The notes under the pieces were generated by a model. The model was given only the letters and a program-made list of their open reading frames with translations. It made no database searches and was not told the DNA's origin. 64,000 nucleotides of DNA from Amblyornis subalaris (lineage: Eukaryota; Chordata; Aves; Passeriformes; Ptilonorhynchidae), in the NCBI GenBank assembly GCA_018881555.1, contig JACAXG010000067.1, positions 4,063,635 to 4,127,634 of the forward strand, given 5' to 3'. A program made the translations under genes and the position numbers. Below are positions 27,105 through 40,300 of the stretch, in pieces. Every line of letters starts with the position of its first letter. Positions within the stretch are counted from its first letter, which is position 1.

Positions 27105-28750
27105 CCTGTGGCAGCTTCAGATTTATTGCCTTGTACTGCATAGTTACAAAGGTTCTTCAGCTACCTTCTGCACTGTTTCCAGAGTCAAGAGGAATTCTAT
27201 GATATATGTCCACTACCCAAAAGATATATTCAAGGGGATGTAATGCAGGAAAGCTGTACTTTAAATGCAAATTACATGCTTTTTGCCCCTTTTAGGATAT
27301 TAAAGAGCCATTTCAAAGGAATGAAAACAAAGAACTCTGACCTCTGACACCATGATTCTTCGCTGTATAGATCACAATTTTCTGTGGGACTGCCTANTGT
27401 ATATTTAAGTAGCATGAAAGTGAAAATGAGGTAATAAATTCCACTAAAGATAGTCTGAGTAATGCATTGATTATGAAAATAAGCATACAACTGAGCAATT
27501 ACTGGAGNAGGCAATCACAGGGTCTTGTTCAATATATTTAGATCATTCTGTAAACATTAGAAATTCAATTATTTCATTATATCTAATTTATATCCCTCTA
27601 CATTTTCAGTAACACAAAAGAATATTGCTACATGGAATAAATATGATGAGCCATTAGTATTCCAGTATTCACACACTATGCCCTAAAGAGCGTGCATTAA
27701 TGTTACCAGATTGCATCAGATTTTCGTTTATCTCTGTGATAGGCTTTAAAGGAAAACACTGATAATTTGCCTTTTATTACTACCCTAAATATTGCTTGCT
27801 ACTCTGTTCAGCCACGACTTGAAAAAAGCAACTTCTTCTCCTGTTAGTAAACATTGCGCTTCATGAAATATTCCATTACATTTTACTGGAATTTTTGTGT
27901 CCATAATTCTCTTTGATTGCACAGCAATAAAAGGCTGAGGGAACACAGGCTATCTTTTCTACCAAGTGCAGAAGCACCATGCACTAATTTGTGTATTAGC
28001 AATTCCCATATGAATACTACGTTATTGATTCTGCCATCTAAATTCCACTGTTTGACAGGAAGGATATTGTGTGTAGGATTAATAAAATTTCCTCAAGCAA
28101 TATTTTTAAAGTATCGATTGTGTACTTTTACTTCAGAAAAGCTTCTCACGAATGTACATTACAATGTGAAAACAAAACAATTCTGTGGTGCAACGTAGTA
28201 AATACAAATGAAGACATGCTGTGTGACACCAATTCTGCAATATGCCTGCATATAAAAACATCAGGCTAAAACTGCTTTTAACACACAAAGGAAGATGCAT
28301 ACTTTTCAGATNGTTCATGCAAAAGGACACAACACTCATCTATTAATAGAATACATTCTCTATTGACATTGTAAGGTATGCTATCCCAAAGACAAACAGC
28401 ATAAGGTTTACAGTCTGCTGTTTGCATCCATGAAGACCAAATTTTGTGACCTTTGTACTGCAGAAACAGAGCCCCCCTTCAAGTGTTTGCTTTTAGAGAC
28501 AAATTGAGAAAGCATTATCAGAAGTGTCATCTCTTTTTGGTAAAATAAATAAAAGAGAGGTTTTGGCTGGCTTATTTTATCACAGAAACACCAAGGCACC
28601 CTTACACAGGGTTCTCTATAAGAGATGGTTACACATGAGCAGATGCCATTTATTTTCATTAAATCTGGGCTGCCCATTCTGCCTTCATGGTGACCTCTCC
28701 AGAAACCACCCCACTAGAAGAATCTGTTAGCTTTAAATCAAGTATATCTA

Positions 28751-28787
28751 AAAAAAAAAAAAAAAAAAAAAAAAATTAAAAGAGAAG

Positions 28788-28823
<36 letters not shown>

Positions 28824-28866
28824 AAAGAGAAGAATTTAAAAAAAAAAAAAAAAAAAAGAAAAAAAA
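28751..28866. repeat. A-rich tract with duplicated AGAGAAGAATTT core
   Basis: Long A runs (25, about 29 and 17 bases) are separated by two copies of a core reading AAAAGAGAAGAATTTAAA, at about 28778-28793 and 28824-28838. The tract looks like a poly(A) stretch that grew by duplication of a unit of about 46 bases. Run lengths are probably not reliable in the assembly. Confidence 0.85.
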
Positions 28867-29107
28867 CCAGGGGAACGAAGCAGGCATAAAAAAAGTCCAA
28901 AAAATATATGCATGCCCTCTCTGCGAGGCCTGGCTGCAGCTAAGTGAAATGAAAAGTTCATCAGGTCAGGCCCATGGTTCCTGCCTCCAGATGTGCTTTC
29001 CCTCATAGCATATTTTTTAATGACTCTGTATGCAGACATCAGGACAGACCAAATGGAGTTCTATACCCATCGACAGGGTCTATGGCAGTGTCTCCAGGCT
29101 GCGGCAA

Positions 29108-29130
29108 GGTGTGGGTGTGGGTGTGGGTGT
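29108..29130. repeat. (GGTGTG)n short tandem repeat
   Basis: About 3.8 units of GGTGTG. Open frames across it on both strands encode Val-Gly or Thr-Pro strings and are by-products of the repeat. Confidence 0.85.
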
Positions 29131-32100
29131 ACTAGCCCATGCACTGAACCTTGTGTGCTCTGCTTTACAAGCAGCAAACCCCATNCCTGCATCCACTACA
29201 GCCAGGCCACCTGATGGAGCCAGTGCCAAAGCTCCTCTCAACATCCTCAAGTTTTCCTCTAGCAGCAAAGGAAGTGCAGGAGGTGAGCAAGGTTTCATCC
29301 TGGTCTTCACTTTAATTTTTGTGCCAACCGGAGATCTGGTCTTCATGGTTTACACATAGACCCAGAGGCACTGAATCTACAAAGCTATAATACATTGTCA
29401 CAACTGGTGATTGTATAGAAACAACTGTGTTTCTATACATTAATTGCCGTGCAATGGGTGGGGGGTCCTTGCACCCTCCCTACCTGGCCCCACACATACC
29501 CATGCAGAATCAGAGTCCTAACTGTGGTCCTATTTCTCCTACCAAATTTCAATGTAGCAAAATATAAAGCTACAAAACTCACAGAGTATGTTTCTTACTG
29601 GATGTTATTATCTTTATAAAAAGTGTGTTGCTTGGAGGGATCTAAAAGAGTTCTCCCAAGACCAAAGCCTGGTTAATGCTCCTCAGGAATGACAGGTTGA
29701 ATCCCACATCATTTCTTCTTTAGGAACAAGTCAGAAAATTAATTTCTCAGTAGCTGACTGAGAAGCACAGAATCNGGCGTTATTAGAACTGAAGGATGGC
29801 ATTAATAAAACATAAGGAGTAGAAACAGATCAAATATGTAAGATTCAACAGCTGGTTGTCAATGAATTCATGTTGCTCGTCAGACACGATTACATGCTGT
29901 TCTAATCACTCTCAGCCAGGAAACATTTCAATGCACTATATTTTAGGTCACATCACAAAAATATTTATTTCTGTTTTATATAAAAATTATTAACAAATAT
30001 AAATGCAACTATGTTTCTTTTTCTCTCCTTATTTCTCCTGGTCAAAAGAACTTCTATTCTGCAAAGGACAGGAAAGAATCGGGGACCAATTCTCCTTATT
30101 GGCTGTATACACCAGGCAATGCTGGGTCCTTTTCTGTCTGTGCAATGACAGCAATGTGACATTCCAAGCAGCAATGTTTGCTGACATCATGAGTCACTTT
30201 AATGTCATTTTCTGTACCTCATTTATCAGCAGCCATTTAAATAACAAGGCTGTGAAGGAAAACAGAACTCGGCAGACCCCAGGCTTTGCCCAGAACTTTG
30301 CCCACCCTTCACAGACTTGGGACAACCCAGTGCTAGGCTTGAGGCAGAGTTCACTGCAGATCAGCAGTCTCATTTTTGCCATGCTGCAGATAATAAAAAT
30401 AATGATTTTTGCACTGCACATGCAATCTCAAGATGCAATGTGAATTGAAATGAACTGACAGCAGGATGCAGCCTTTACCCTGCATCAGAAGCTATACAGA
30501 AACCATTAGCTTTTTCCTCTGCAGGAAAAAAACACTGAGAGAAGTGAAAAATGCCAGCTTGTGGGTACTGTGCTGCTGACTAGTCAAAGNATTTTGGTCA
30601 GCTTGATTCATGTCAGTACTGACATCAGACGTGGACAGTGAGAAACTCTTGGTAATAAGAGAGTTGGGCAGCAAAATTATACCAATGTCCAGTTAGAGAA
30701 ATCCTTCATAACTTTTTCTGGTGCTATGATCCCTGGCAGGAGAAGAGGTTGCTACTGAGGAANATGGCCTATGAAGCAAAGAGAAAGGCACAGAAATCTA
30801 GTTATATACGCAGCTACTAAGGACCTTAGGGCATCCTTTCAAGGGCTGCTCCTGCAGAAAGTTTCATGCATGGAAAACAGGCATGGGACCCATCTCTGCT
30901 CCTCACAAGAACTGAGGAGTCGTCCAAAAGAAGAACAGAACTAAAAACCTTATCCTGCCCAGCAATTTAAGGATAAGTGGAAGGAGCGGAAAAACATCAA
31001 TAAACATATAAACACCAAAAAGTCAATAAAAGTTGCTGGGCTAACAGTGGTGAGCTGAAGGCGTCTCTTGAGTCACTGGCTCATGATCCAATATTTGATT
31101 AAAAAAAAAATCAAGGTTACCTCCCTGATTTAAAATCGAATATCCAGATACTCTTAGGAGTCAATATAAATAGAAGAGCACCTATTTGCAAAAATATTGA
31201 CATTGTCCACCTGTTTCCAACCTCAATGGAAAAATGTATCTTGACGATAATTTTAAGTTCGTTAACTGAAAATTGTAATAGTTTACCCAGGGTTGCTTTA
31301 TCAGTGTACCTTATTTCTGTTTCTTTCAAAATGTGACTCAGCATGGGCAGAGTCCTTCCTTCCTAGTAGGTGAACTATATGGGCCTCAAGTAAAAATGGG
31401 GCTACATGGACCTCATACAAAAAGGAGGGTTTTGATCATACTTAGAAGAACAACATTTAATGACAAGGAGCTTTCCCCTTCCCTCATTTTTCCGATGATA
31501 TGGGAAGGTTAAAAATGTCAAAATGCCTCAGTGGTTCATAAGCTGTGGCTTAGACGTGAGTGAGGTAACTTTTTCTTCCCACATGAGTGGTGATGCAGGT
31601 GTACTCAGCAATATTTCTTGTAAGACATTTCATATAGAGGCGTCAGGTAAGATTGGGGAACTGAGGCAGTAGGATTTGAGAAGCCATCAGCATATGAACA
31701 GAAAGAACAAAATCATTTAGCATTAGCCAACCTCTTGGATTAGTCATAATTGAACAACTAAAATATCATCCAGTGCCAGAGGAATTTGCATTTTTGCTTC
31801 TGGTTTAGATGGCAGTGATAGCTGTGATGGAGCAGTAACATTTGCAACTAGGATGAGCACAAAAGACAAGGTGCCTTCCTTCTTTTCCACCACTCTGCAG
31901 CCAGTGTGGGATCTTTGACCAGACTTCAAAAGCCTTAACCTGCTCTGTTACAAGCTGAATCAGCATGTGGAGGATAAGGAGTGAGAGAATAAATGGGATA
32001 CTACCAACTGAAAACCTGCTGGATTCTCTCTGATTCTGAAAAGATTTCCTAGTTACAGGAGAGTTCAACTCATTCACAATTCAAGCCTGAAAGAGTCTAT

Positions 32101-34357
32101 TTTTTCACAGCTTCTTAGCTGCAATGGGAGAGTAGCCTGGAGGAGTGTTAACACTTCCTTTGTTCACAGGACCTGAATTTAGCTAAATTTTCTAATGCAA
32201 AGAAGTTGAGAATTCACTTTTTTGCCTTACTGGCCACCTTTTTATCTTTTTCATCTAACATGACTCTCATTGCCAATAGTAGCATGCAATAGCTGCCCCA
32301 AAACAAGAAACAATTACATAGACATTGAAAAATTATGCACTGTATTTTTGAGTGCATGGCCTTAGTCCTGTTCTTACCAGAAAACAAAGATTTGGTACAT
32401 ATATATCACTCAATGCTCAAAATACTAAAGCACCTCATGATAACATAATTTCAATTTTTAAAAGCTTATTCTGGTACAATTAATTATTATTTGATTGAAA
32501 AAAGATGAAGTCAGCATTTTGGAACTTGGGTAAATGAGCACCTAACTTTTGGACTGCTTAGGCACCAGAATTACTCCAAAAGTCTTCAAAACATAGCTAG
32601 TTTATTGTCTGTTGATTTTAGCAGACTGTAATTTGGTCACACAGGAGAAAGAGAAGGTTTCCTACTATGGAAAATATGTACTTTTTTGTTGTTGTTTATG
32701 GCCTCAAATTACTATATTGTGCAGTGACTCCTGCTAATAATAGAGGCAGTATTTGACAAGTGCAACATGATGTAGCAAACATTCCATTGCTATTCCACCA
32801 AGGCTGTAAATATGAAAACTATTGTCTCAAAGTCAGCAAATACTGAATACCTGAAATGTGTTGCAGGAGTAAAATGCATCCAGTTACCTACAGTGGGCCA
32901 TAAAAAAAATTCCTCAAAATATTTAAAGAGAATTATTATTTGTGAGGTTTTGAGCCAGGGTTAGCTTAATGGCACATAGGAAAGCATGCTGAATGAAGAA
33001 ACCAACTGGAGGAAGCACTGATTCAGCTGAATAGTAAACTAATATGCTGACCTTCTGCCCTCCAGGCATTGTGGTTAAATTCCTGACATTGATGCTTGGG
33101 TTAAGAATCACAAATGGGTGATATACGTACACACAGAGAGAGAAAATTTCTTGACTCTGGTATATCTAAACAGGGAGTCAGTACTTTGGAGTTACTGGTC
33201 TGTGTGTTTGAAAGAGTAGGTGGCAATTATGATTTCGTGTTAGGAAGCAGGCTCATTCCTCTGGATTATGGCTTTCATTAGGATTTACAAAGATTGCTGT
33301 TGCTATTCCAGCTTCTCATTGTGTACAAACTCACTCTTGAATTTTCTTGCCTCATTCAGAAATGTCAACAGGAAAATATTTTACCCAGCCAGCTGAGAAA
33401 AGTGTAATAAAATAATAATATTAATTTTTCATTATTTTAAAAAGAAACCTTTTATTAGTCTTGCTTTGCAATAACCCTCAGAGCATTTTAGGACAAGGTG
33501 TTAAAAGATGATTGGAGTCACCTTTAAAGGATTTTGGTCTTTTTGAGAGTTAGGATGGAAAACAAGTCCCATAGAAATTACTTTAAGTGCTACCAAATAG
33601 CAAGGTGGTAAATAAAATAAAGGTAATAGAATTTGACTTGATGGTAAAGAACTGTGCCTGTATGAAACATTAGGCACACAAAAGTCCTCCTGAATGCTAG
33701 GGTTGAGTCACGCAACGGGAATGATGTCTTCTTTCACATTTTCCTGTGCCACGACCCTTTAATGTCTGCAGAATAAGAGAGCACAGACTGAGCACAGAGA
33801 ATAAAACGCATTGGAGAATAAAAGGCCTTGTTTAGATGTTATTCCTGACCCTGACTTTTTAACAAACAATTGGGGGTTTTAAACTTTGTAGTGAAGAATG
33901 GTCTGCACTAATAATTTATGCCACATTACTGATAGAGCAGACCAACTTTCAGTCACTTCATACTATGGGCACACCACACTATTAAAACCCCAGCAGTATC
34001 TTCTATTACTAACAATGAGTAAAATCTGAAAAACAAATAACTGTGACAGTCAACTCCCAGATATGCTAAATTCTTTTTTATATGTGTTTCTGTCCATGCA
34101 CATACACATGCTATGCACTTATTTCTCAAATCTTCAAAATAGGAATGCAAAACAGTGCCATCTGGACATTCCTTTCCCTTGTACCCGGGAGTTTTAGGAC
34201 AAGCTGGCAAAACCTATCAGAAAACCAAGTGGCTGTGTTCCTTCTCTATCCCAAACAATAGATGTTACAAGAATAAAATAAAAGTGAATTTTATTAGAGC
34301 AACTGCTCGGCATTGCACACCAGGCATGGAGAGCCTGGACTGCAGAGGATGTGCCAC

Positions 34358-34371
34358 GTTGTTATGGTAAC
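34358..34371. promoter_or_regulatory. X-box-like imperfect palindrome (possible RFX site)
   Basis: GTTGTTATGGTAAC has a perfect right half-site (GGTAAC) and a left half GTTGTT that departs from the GTTRCC form at two positions. It is followed by AAGATAAC, a GATA-type motif. No promoter is visible nearby, so this would be a distal element at best. Confidence 0.25.
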
Positions 34372-37300
34372 AAGATAACAACTTTGGTGCATGCAGCCGG
34401 CACTGTCACCTCTGAGACTGAAATCCAGGTTGGCTGGGGATCTGCCCTCTGCTTTGCCTCATCACATCACTGCAGATGGGACGTAGTGTTGCTGTCCCAA
34501 AGCACAGCCCAGGCCCCGCGTGGCACAGGCAGGGAATTGACACCCGCCCCTGGGTCTCTTGTGGCCTTCCCATGATCCTCAGAGTTTGCAGAAGAACATG
34601 CTGCAGCTGCCAGGACATTACTGGGTATGGTAGGAAGGACACAGGCATGACATTTCCAAGTCATTATCTCTAAAGATATCCATGAAATCTACTGGCATTT
34701 TGGCTGAACTGGATAGCTAGATTGAATCCTTCATTCTAAACAAAGATGTGTAGCACTCCCCTGCTTATGCAAAAGATGCAGAAGCCATTTTCTTTCTACT
34801 AAAAATAGACACCACTCACTCTGTCAAGTCTTTTCTCTCATTGCCCTGTACAATGAATAGTTGGTCCAGTCTATCCTCTGCCAGCAGAAGACCATTTCCC
34901 TTTCTTCCTGCGTCCCAGCTTAACCTCTCTCCCTTTACCCCATCACCTACTCCAACTATTCATTTGATCGTTGTTACTTTGGTATCTCTGTGAAAGTTTG
35001 AATGGTGGGTTCCCTGGGACACGGCACTGCTGCGGGGACCTGATGCAACCTCTTTGCTCCTGGTATTATCACAGACAACAGCTTCCATCATTTAGCTCAG
35101 CATGCATTAAGTAAAGAGTATTTTCCTCATAGCGCCCCACTGCTTTGTCCCCTGCTTTTGCCACTGCCACACAGACAGCTACAACGAGAAGGAAAACTGG
35201 ACCTTGTTTGACCTTGGCCAAGAGCACTTGCACATCTTTCCAGGCAGGTTTCTAGGAAGATTGCCTTCAGAAACAGTTATATTGCCCATAATCGGTGCAA
35301 CTGCCTGGAACTGGAAAATCAGCTTCCCATTATATACGTGGAAGTGAGGTGCAGTACACAGGGATGCCCTGGGGAGTGGATAGCTAGAGAAGAGAGAGTC
35401 AGAGTCAAGCAGCAGTGCCAGCAGCAGGGAGCACTGCTGACACAGGCTGTACACACAGCAACCTGCACTCACCCCATGGCTCCACGTGACACATCCCTGA
35501 ACTGTCACCATGTAGCCCCAGAGACACTGCAGGAGCCTTGCTGCAGGTGGTACCTGTTCTTCTCTGAAGGACTCAGGCACTCAGCCCTGCAGCTGTTCAG
35601 AGCCAACATGATCTTCCAGTAGTGTCAATGGCTAACAGGTACCAATTTGGCACCACAGTTCTGGAGCTAATAGATGACTACCTGAGCATCAGAGTCTAAA
35701 GGTGCAGCACACATCCTCAGAACATGAGATGTCCTCAGCAGAGAAAAGATTATGAGTGATGGTCAGATTGGAGAAGGATAAAGATGAAAGGCGTTTTGCA
35801 AACCTCCGCTTTGAGGTCTATTTTTAAATATGATGTATTGGTCTTGACCTATTTGTGAGCTTAGAGAAATTCCTTGAAGAAAATGGGTAAGAGAAGAGAT
35901 CATTATAAAGATGAACACCATGTGAGCTTTTCTTCTTAATATTATCTTGGGAAACCTCAAAAAACCACAGTTGATATAACTAAAGACATTTTAGATTCCC
36001 TGAACCCCTGTGTTACAGGAGAAGCACACACTGCACAAACGTATAGCAGTAAAAATACCTGCTTCTCACAGCATTAATTCCCTCATATATTAGCTATAGT
36101 AAAAATGTGCTGAATTTTAGAGAAAAAATCCTGCTTTGCCCTGTAAGGTTGCTTCTTTGAGTGTGAAAATAGGTAATATTTAAGAAGCTCAAAGTGACTT
36201 CAATGTACAAGTCCCACTGACCTGGCACTGGGAGTGAGGTAATTGGGGCAGTTGTATCCATCATCTTTTGCTGAGTTCCTTCAACAGCAATAAATCTACA
36301 GAAAGCTAAGATTGATTTACATGCACATTTACCAATTACATGGGCTTACCTAACTCGATCCTTTTTTTGACTATGTGTATGTAGTAGAAGCATAGTATGA
36401 AACATTACAAAACCAAGTTCTGGTTGTGGCACAGTAAGCTAAAAATTCTATACATTAAAAGTTCAGCTGAGCTGACCTGCTTAGGGCAGCAACAGTATCT
36501 GCCAACGGAATGCTCCAACCTCCATGTTCAGCTGGTTTTTCCTCTTAAATCTTCCTTTGGAGAAACCACATTGCTCTTAGCAGACCTTAAGTGATGACCC
36601 AGTAGTTTATATACATTTTTGAGAGAGTACAGAAACCTGATATTTGAACCTGAGACAACACACGTGTCTCAAAATAAACAAACAAAATTGATAAAAATCA
36701 GAGGTGGTTTATTCCCTTTTTTCTTTTAACAGAAGGATAGGAAAGATGTCTATTTTAAGGTTGTTTGGATGTGTATTATTTTAATTAATAGCAGAAAGTT
36801 TAATTTTTTTAACTCAGTCTTCTTTCCAGAACAGCACATGCTTATTACCTTCCCTGGCTTTTTTTATTCCCACGGTTTTTTCTATCCTACCACTTCACCC
36901 TTTTCCTCTTTTCACTTCTTTCCTGCTATGAGAATTAAACTAATTTGGATGTCTCCATTGAGAGAAGATTTATAGGGATAATTCTGGTCTTCATAGCATG
37001 CCATAAGCAGGTCCAGGCTTACTCTCACCTTTGCTGGTCACTAAAGGCACGCTTGAAGTATTCTCAGCCTCTGGCTCCCCGCTTCACACCGGGCTATAAT
37101 CACAGCAGCATCTTTGTTAAACCTGTGCATCATGGCTGAAGATGGAAAGGTAGTCTCCAAGACAGGCCCTAGCCCATTAAGAACCTCAGGATCAGGACGT
37201 CAAGGTGTGTTCTGAATTGAATAGGGAGCCACTGGTGTGTGTGGAGCATTAGTGTGATATGCCCCTGCTCCTCCTTCCTCCCCAAAAGACACACCATTTG

Positions 37301-40300
37301 TACGCATGTTTTAGCAGTGGCTTTCACCTTCTGTGCAGCTTATGTCTCTGGCATGATGCCCTAAATCTAAAGTTATATGAAACTGGAAGGGATTAGCAGC
37401 TTCTGTTTCATCAATTATATTAGTTTTAATTGCCTTGAAGGATTCATTTGTCTTCACTCCAGTAACCTTTGGCAGCAATCAGCAGTTCAAACACCACTAC
37501 TCCCACACACAGCAGCTCTTTTCAGTCACATTACATTTACTGAAAGCTCCTTAAGAAAAAAAACCACACTCATTCAGATAGCTTTCCAGATGTATTTATT
37601 TAAATTCCACCTTTGATAAAATTAAAATATTAAGTATACTTCTGAGAAGCAAGAAAATGCTTCATCATCACCAAGAATGGGCTTTAAATTCTTGTCTATG
37701 TTTTACAAACAGCATAATCAAAGTTCAATAGAGAATATGCAAAGATTGCAAATCTATAGCAGACAGAGAAATTTACATAAATAACAGATATGAATACCTG
37801 ATATTTACAGAAATAAAACTGCATGCTATGCAAACAGGCTAAAGTCTACAACACTAAACAACATTTCATTATGCTTGTTTTTCAAACCAAAGCTCATTGT
37901 AGTGAATATGTAGGAGATATGTCACTCATGTAATGCAAGGAGAAACACCTATAGAAAAAACGGTATCTGTGTTCTTATGCTGTATTGCTAAAAGAAATTT
38001 GGATTAACAGTTGGACGAAAATGGGGATTGTTTCCACTTCAAGACCTTTAGGATTAGAATTTCACAGCTACAGCAGGGACCTGTACAGTTTACTGGGAAT
38101 CTGGTACCCAAAGACCTTAAACAACCGTAAAATATCTGTTCTTTAATATCTCACACCAAAAGTGGGAATTTGATTTTTTTAAGGGTCTCATATGAAATAC
38201 CAATATCAAGTAAATGGTACTGATCACACTGATTCTGCTCTGGAAATATGAGAAGGTCACATGCAAAGACGACAATTTACTTACTACTGTGACTTAAAAT
38301 GTGGAATATAATAACATTGTCAGCAGAGTAGTACTTAGCCCAATTCATCCATCCTAAAGCTAGCCTTTCTCAACGCTTAGCTGAAGGTTTATAAGCCAAA
38401 CTGCTTGCAAGTGGTTTCCACCAGGAAGCAGCAGAACCCTACGAGTGTGGCAGCGGCAGAATTTTGTCTAAAATTCATTGTTTGTTTTTTTAAGGATAAA
38501 ACAGTGGTTTCACTAGTACCTGGAAGACAGTGACATCTTGCCACGTTAAGAATACTTTCACGACTCACTCAAAAACAGAGATGAGAAAGGGAACATGGCT
38601 AAGATAGCCTATAAACTTCAGGGATTGAAAAAAAAAAAGCCAAAAAAAAAAGACCAAACCCCAAAATTCTTTAAAAAGCAAGAACCAATACCTCACGTCT
38701 CCAAACACATTGTGCTCGACAAAGTCATCCTTCTAATTCAGAGAATTCAGTTAATCCTCTGGATGAATGCAGCATGTGTTGCACTCCCAATGAAACCACA
38801 CAGGCTCCAAATAAGAGGCCATCAACTACTGCTATAAATGCAGTGTAATGGCTGGGAGCCTGAATAGCACCATTTGATTTTCCCCTTTCCAATAAAAAAA
38901 ACAAAACAAAGAGAAGTGTTTTACTGAAGGTGTGCATTGTTTAAAAGGCCAAAAGGTGCCTTTCCTTCTAAATTTTAAAAACATTAATCAAGAATGAAAT
39001 AAACAACATGTACGAGTCAAAGGTTAATATCCCAGGGTCTTTAATGTGCATTTACCACCCACTTCTTTTCCATTAACACCATCACCTCCTCCCTGTCTTT
39101 CAACACCCCTCCAACTATTCTTGCCTTGTGTCTCACTGATTCACACACTGAAAAGTAGTAATTATTTTGCAGTTAATCTTCAGAAAACTGCTGCATAGGA
39201 AACAGGCTTTGCCTTCTGTTCCAAAGTCTGAAGGGAATGACCACTAGAGAGAAGCAATTGTTTCATTTCTTCTCTAAAGAGTTTGCCCGGGTTTTGTTTG
39301 TTTCTTTAAAGATGAGACTAGTTTCACTACTGCCTTAAAGATACTCACGTCATACTACAACCAAAATATCATAAGCAAGAGGATAACCAAGGTCTGTGGA
39401 GCAGATTTTGATTTTAGAGATAATGGCATTAGTCCGAGATAGACTTACATTATGTAAATAATGTGCTTTTAAGGATAGAGTATGGCTCTAATTATATCTG
39501 AACAATTAACATTTACAATTGTGGTGTTTAGAATGCTTCTCTGAGTGGGTATATTCTTAATAATTGGGACATTAATTAAAATTGCTATCTAAAGAGTTGT
39601 CAGAAATCTTCACTAAAATGAAGTATATTGGGCTGGGATGGAACCAGAACAAAATAATCCCTCTCTGAAGGTGTTCTATCATACTCACTTGAAAAAAACA
39701 GAAATCCAAAGAGAGGAAAGCAGACATTGTTCCAGTATGTTCTCTACTTATAGAGAAAATATAGAGCAGTATTTGAAAAGTTTCAGGAGCATTTCCGTAT
39801 CAACAAGAAAAGGTATCAAAAGGGTACCAGGATAACTTAGATTTTTTTCCTCTGATCTNTCCTGCAAGGTAGAATGAACCTATTGGTATAATACATCTTT
39901 TTCATTTCTCAGGCTGATATTTTTTTAATTCTCCCTCAACTCTCTTCATGATTCTAAGCATATCTCTAACATCATTACTCGTATTTACAGAAGGAAGATT
40001 CCCAAGTCATCTTTTCAGCAGTGAAAACAAAGGCTACTATGTTTACTCAGAAAATATTTCTCAAACTCCATTAAGTGATTGTGTTAGAAAAGAGGGAAAA
40101 AAACAGGTGAGATCTAAACACCTGTAAAGCTCAGTCAGGAGCACCTCAGACCTCTGTCACATCAAGGATGGTTGGACAGACTGAGCTTGCAGGTTCCATA
40201 TTAGGTTTAATTCCACTCTACTGAACACGCACTTTGCTGACTAAGAAAACCAGATGAATTTATAACTACTTCTCAAGAATAGCAACTCATGCTAAACATC

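Noticed and set aside
35110..35622. GC-richer patch with frames on both strands (133 codons minus, 94 codons plus)
   Set aside because: I tried reading all frames; none gave a recognisable domain, and no donor/acceptor pair frames it. It is left as noncoding.
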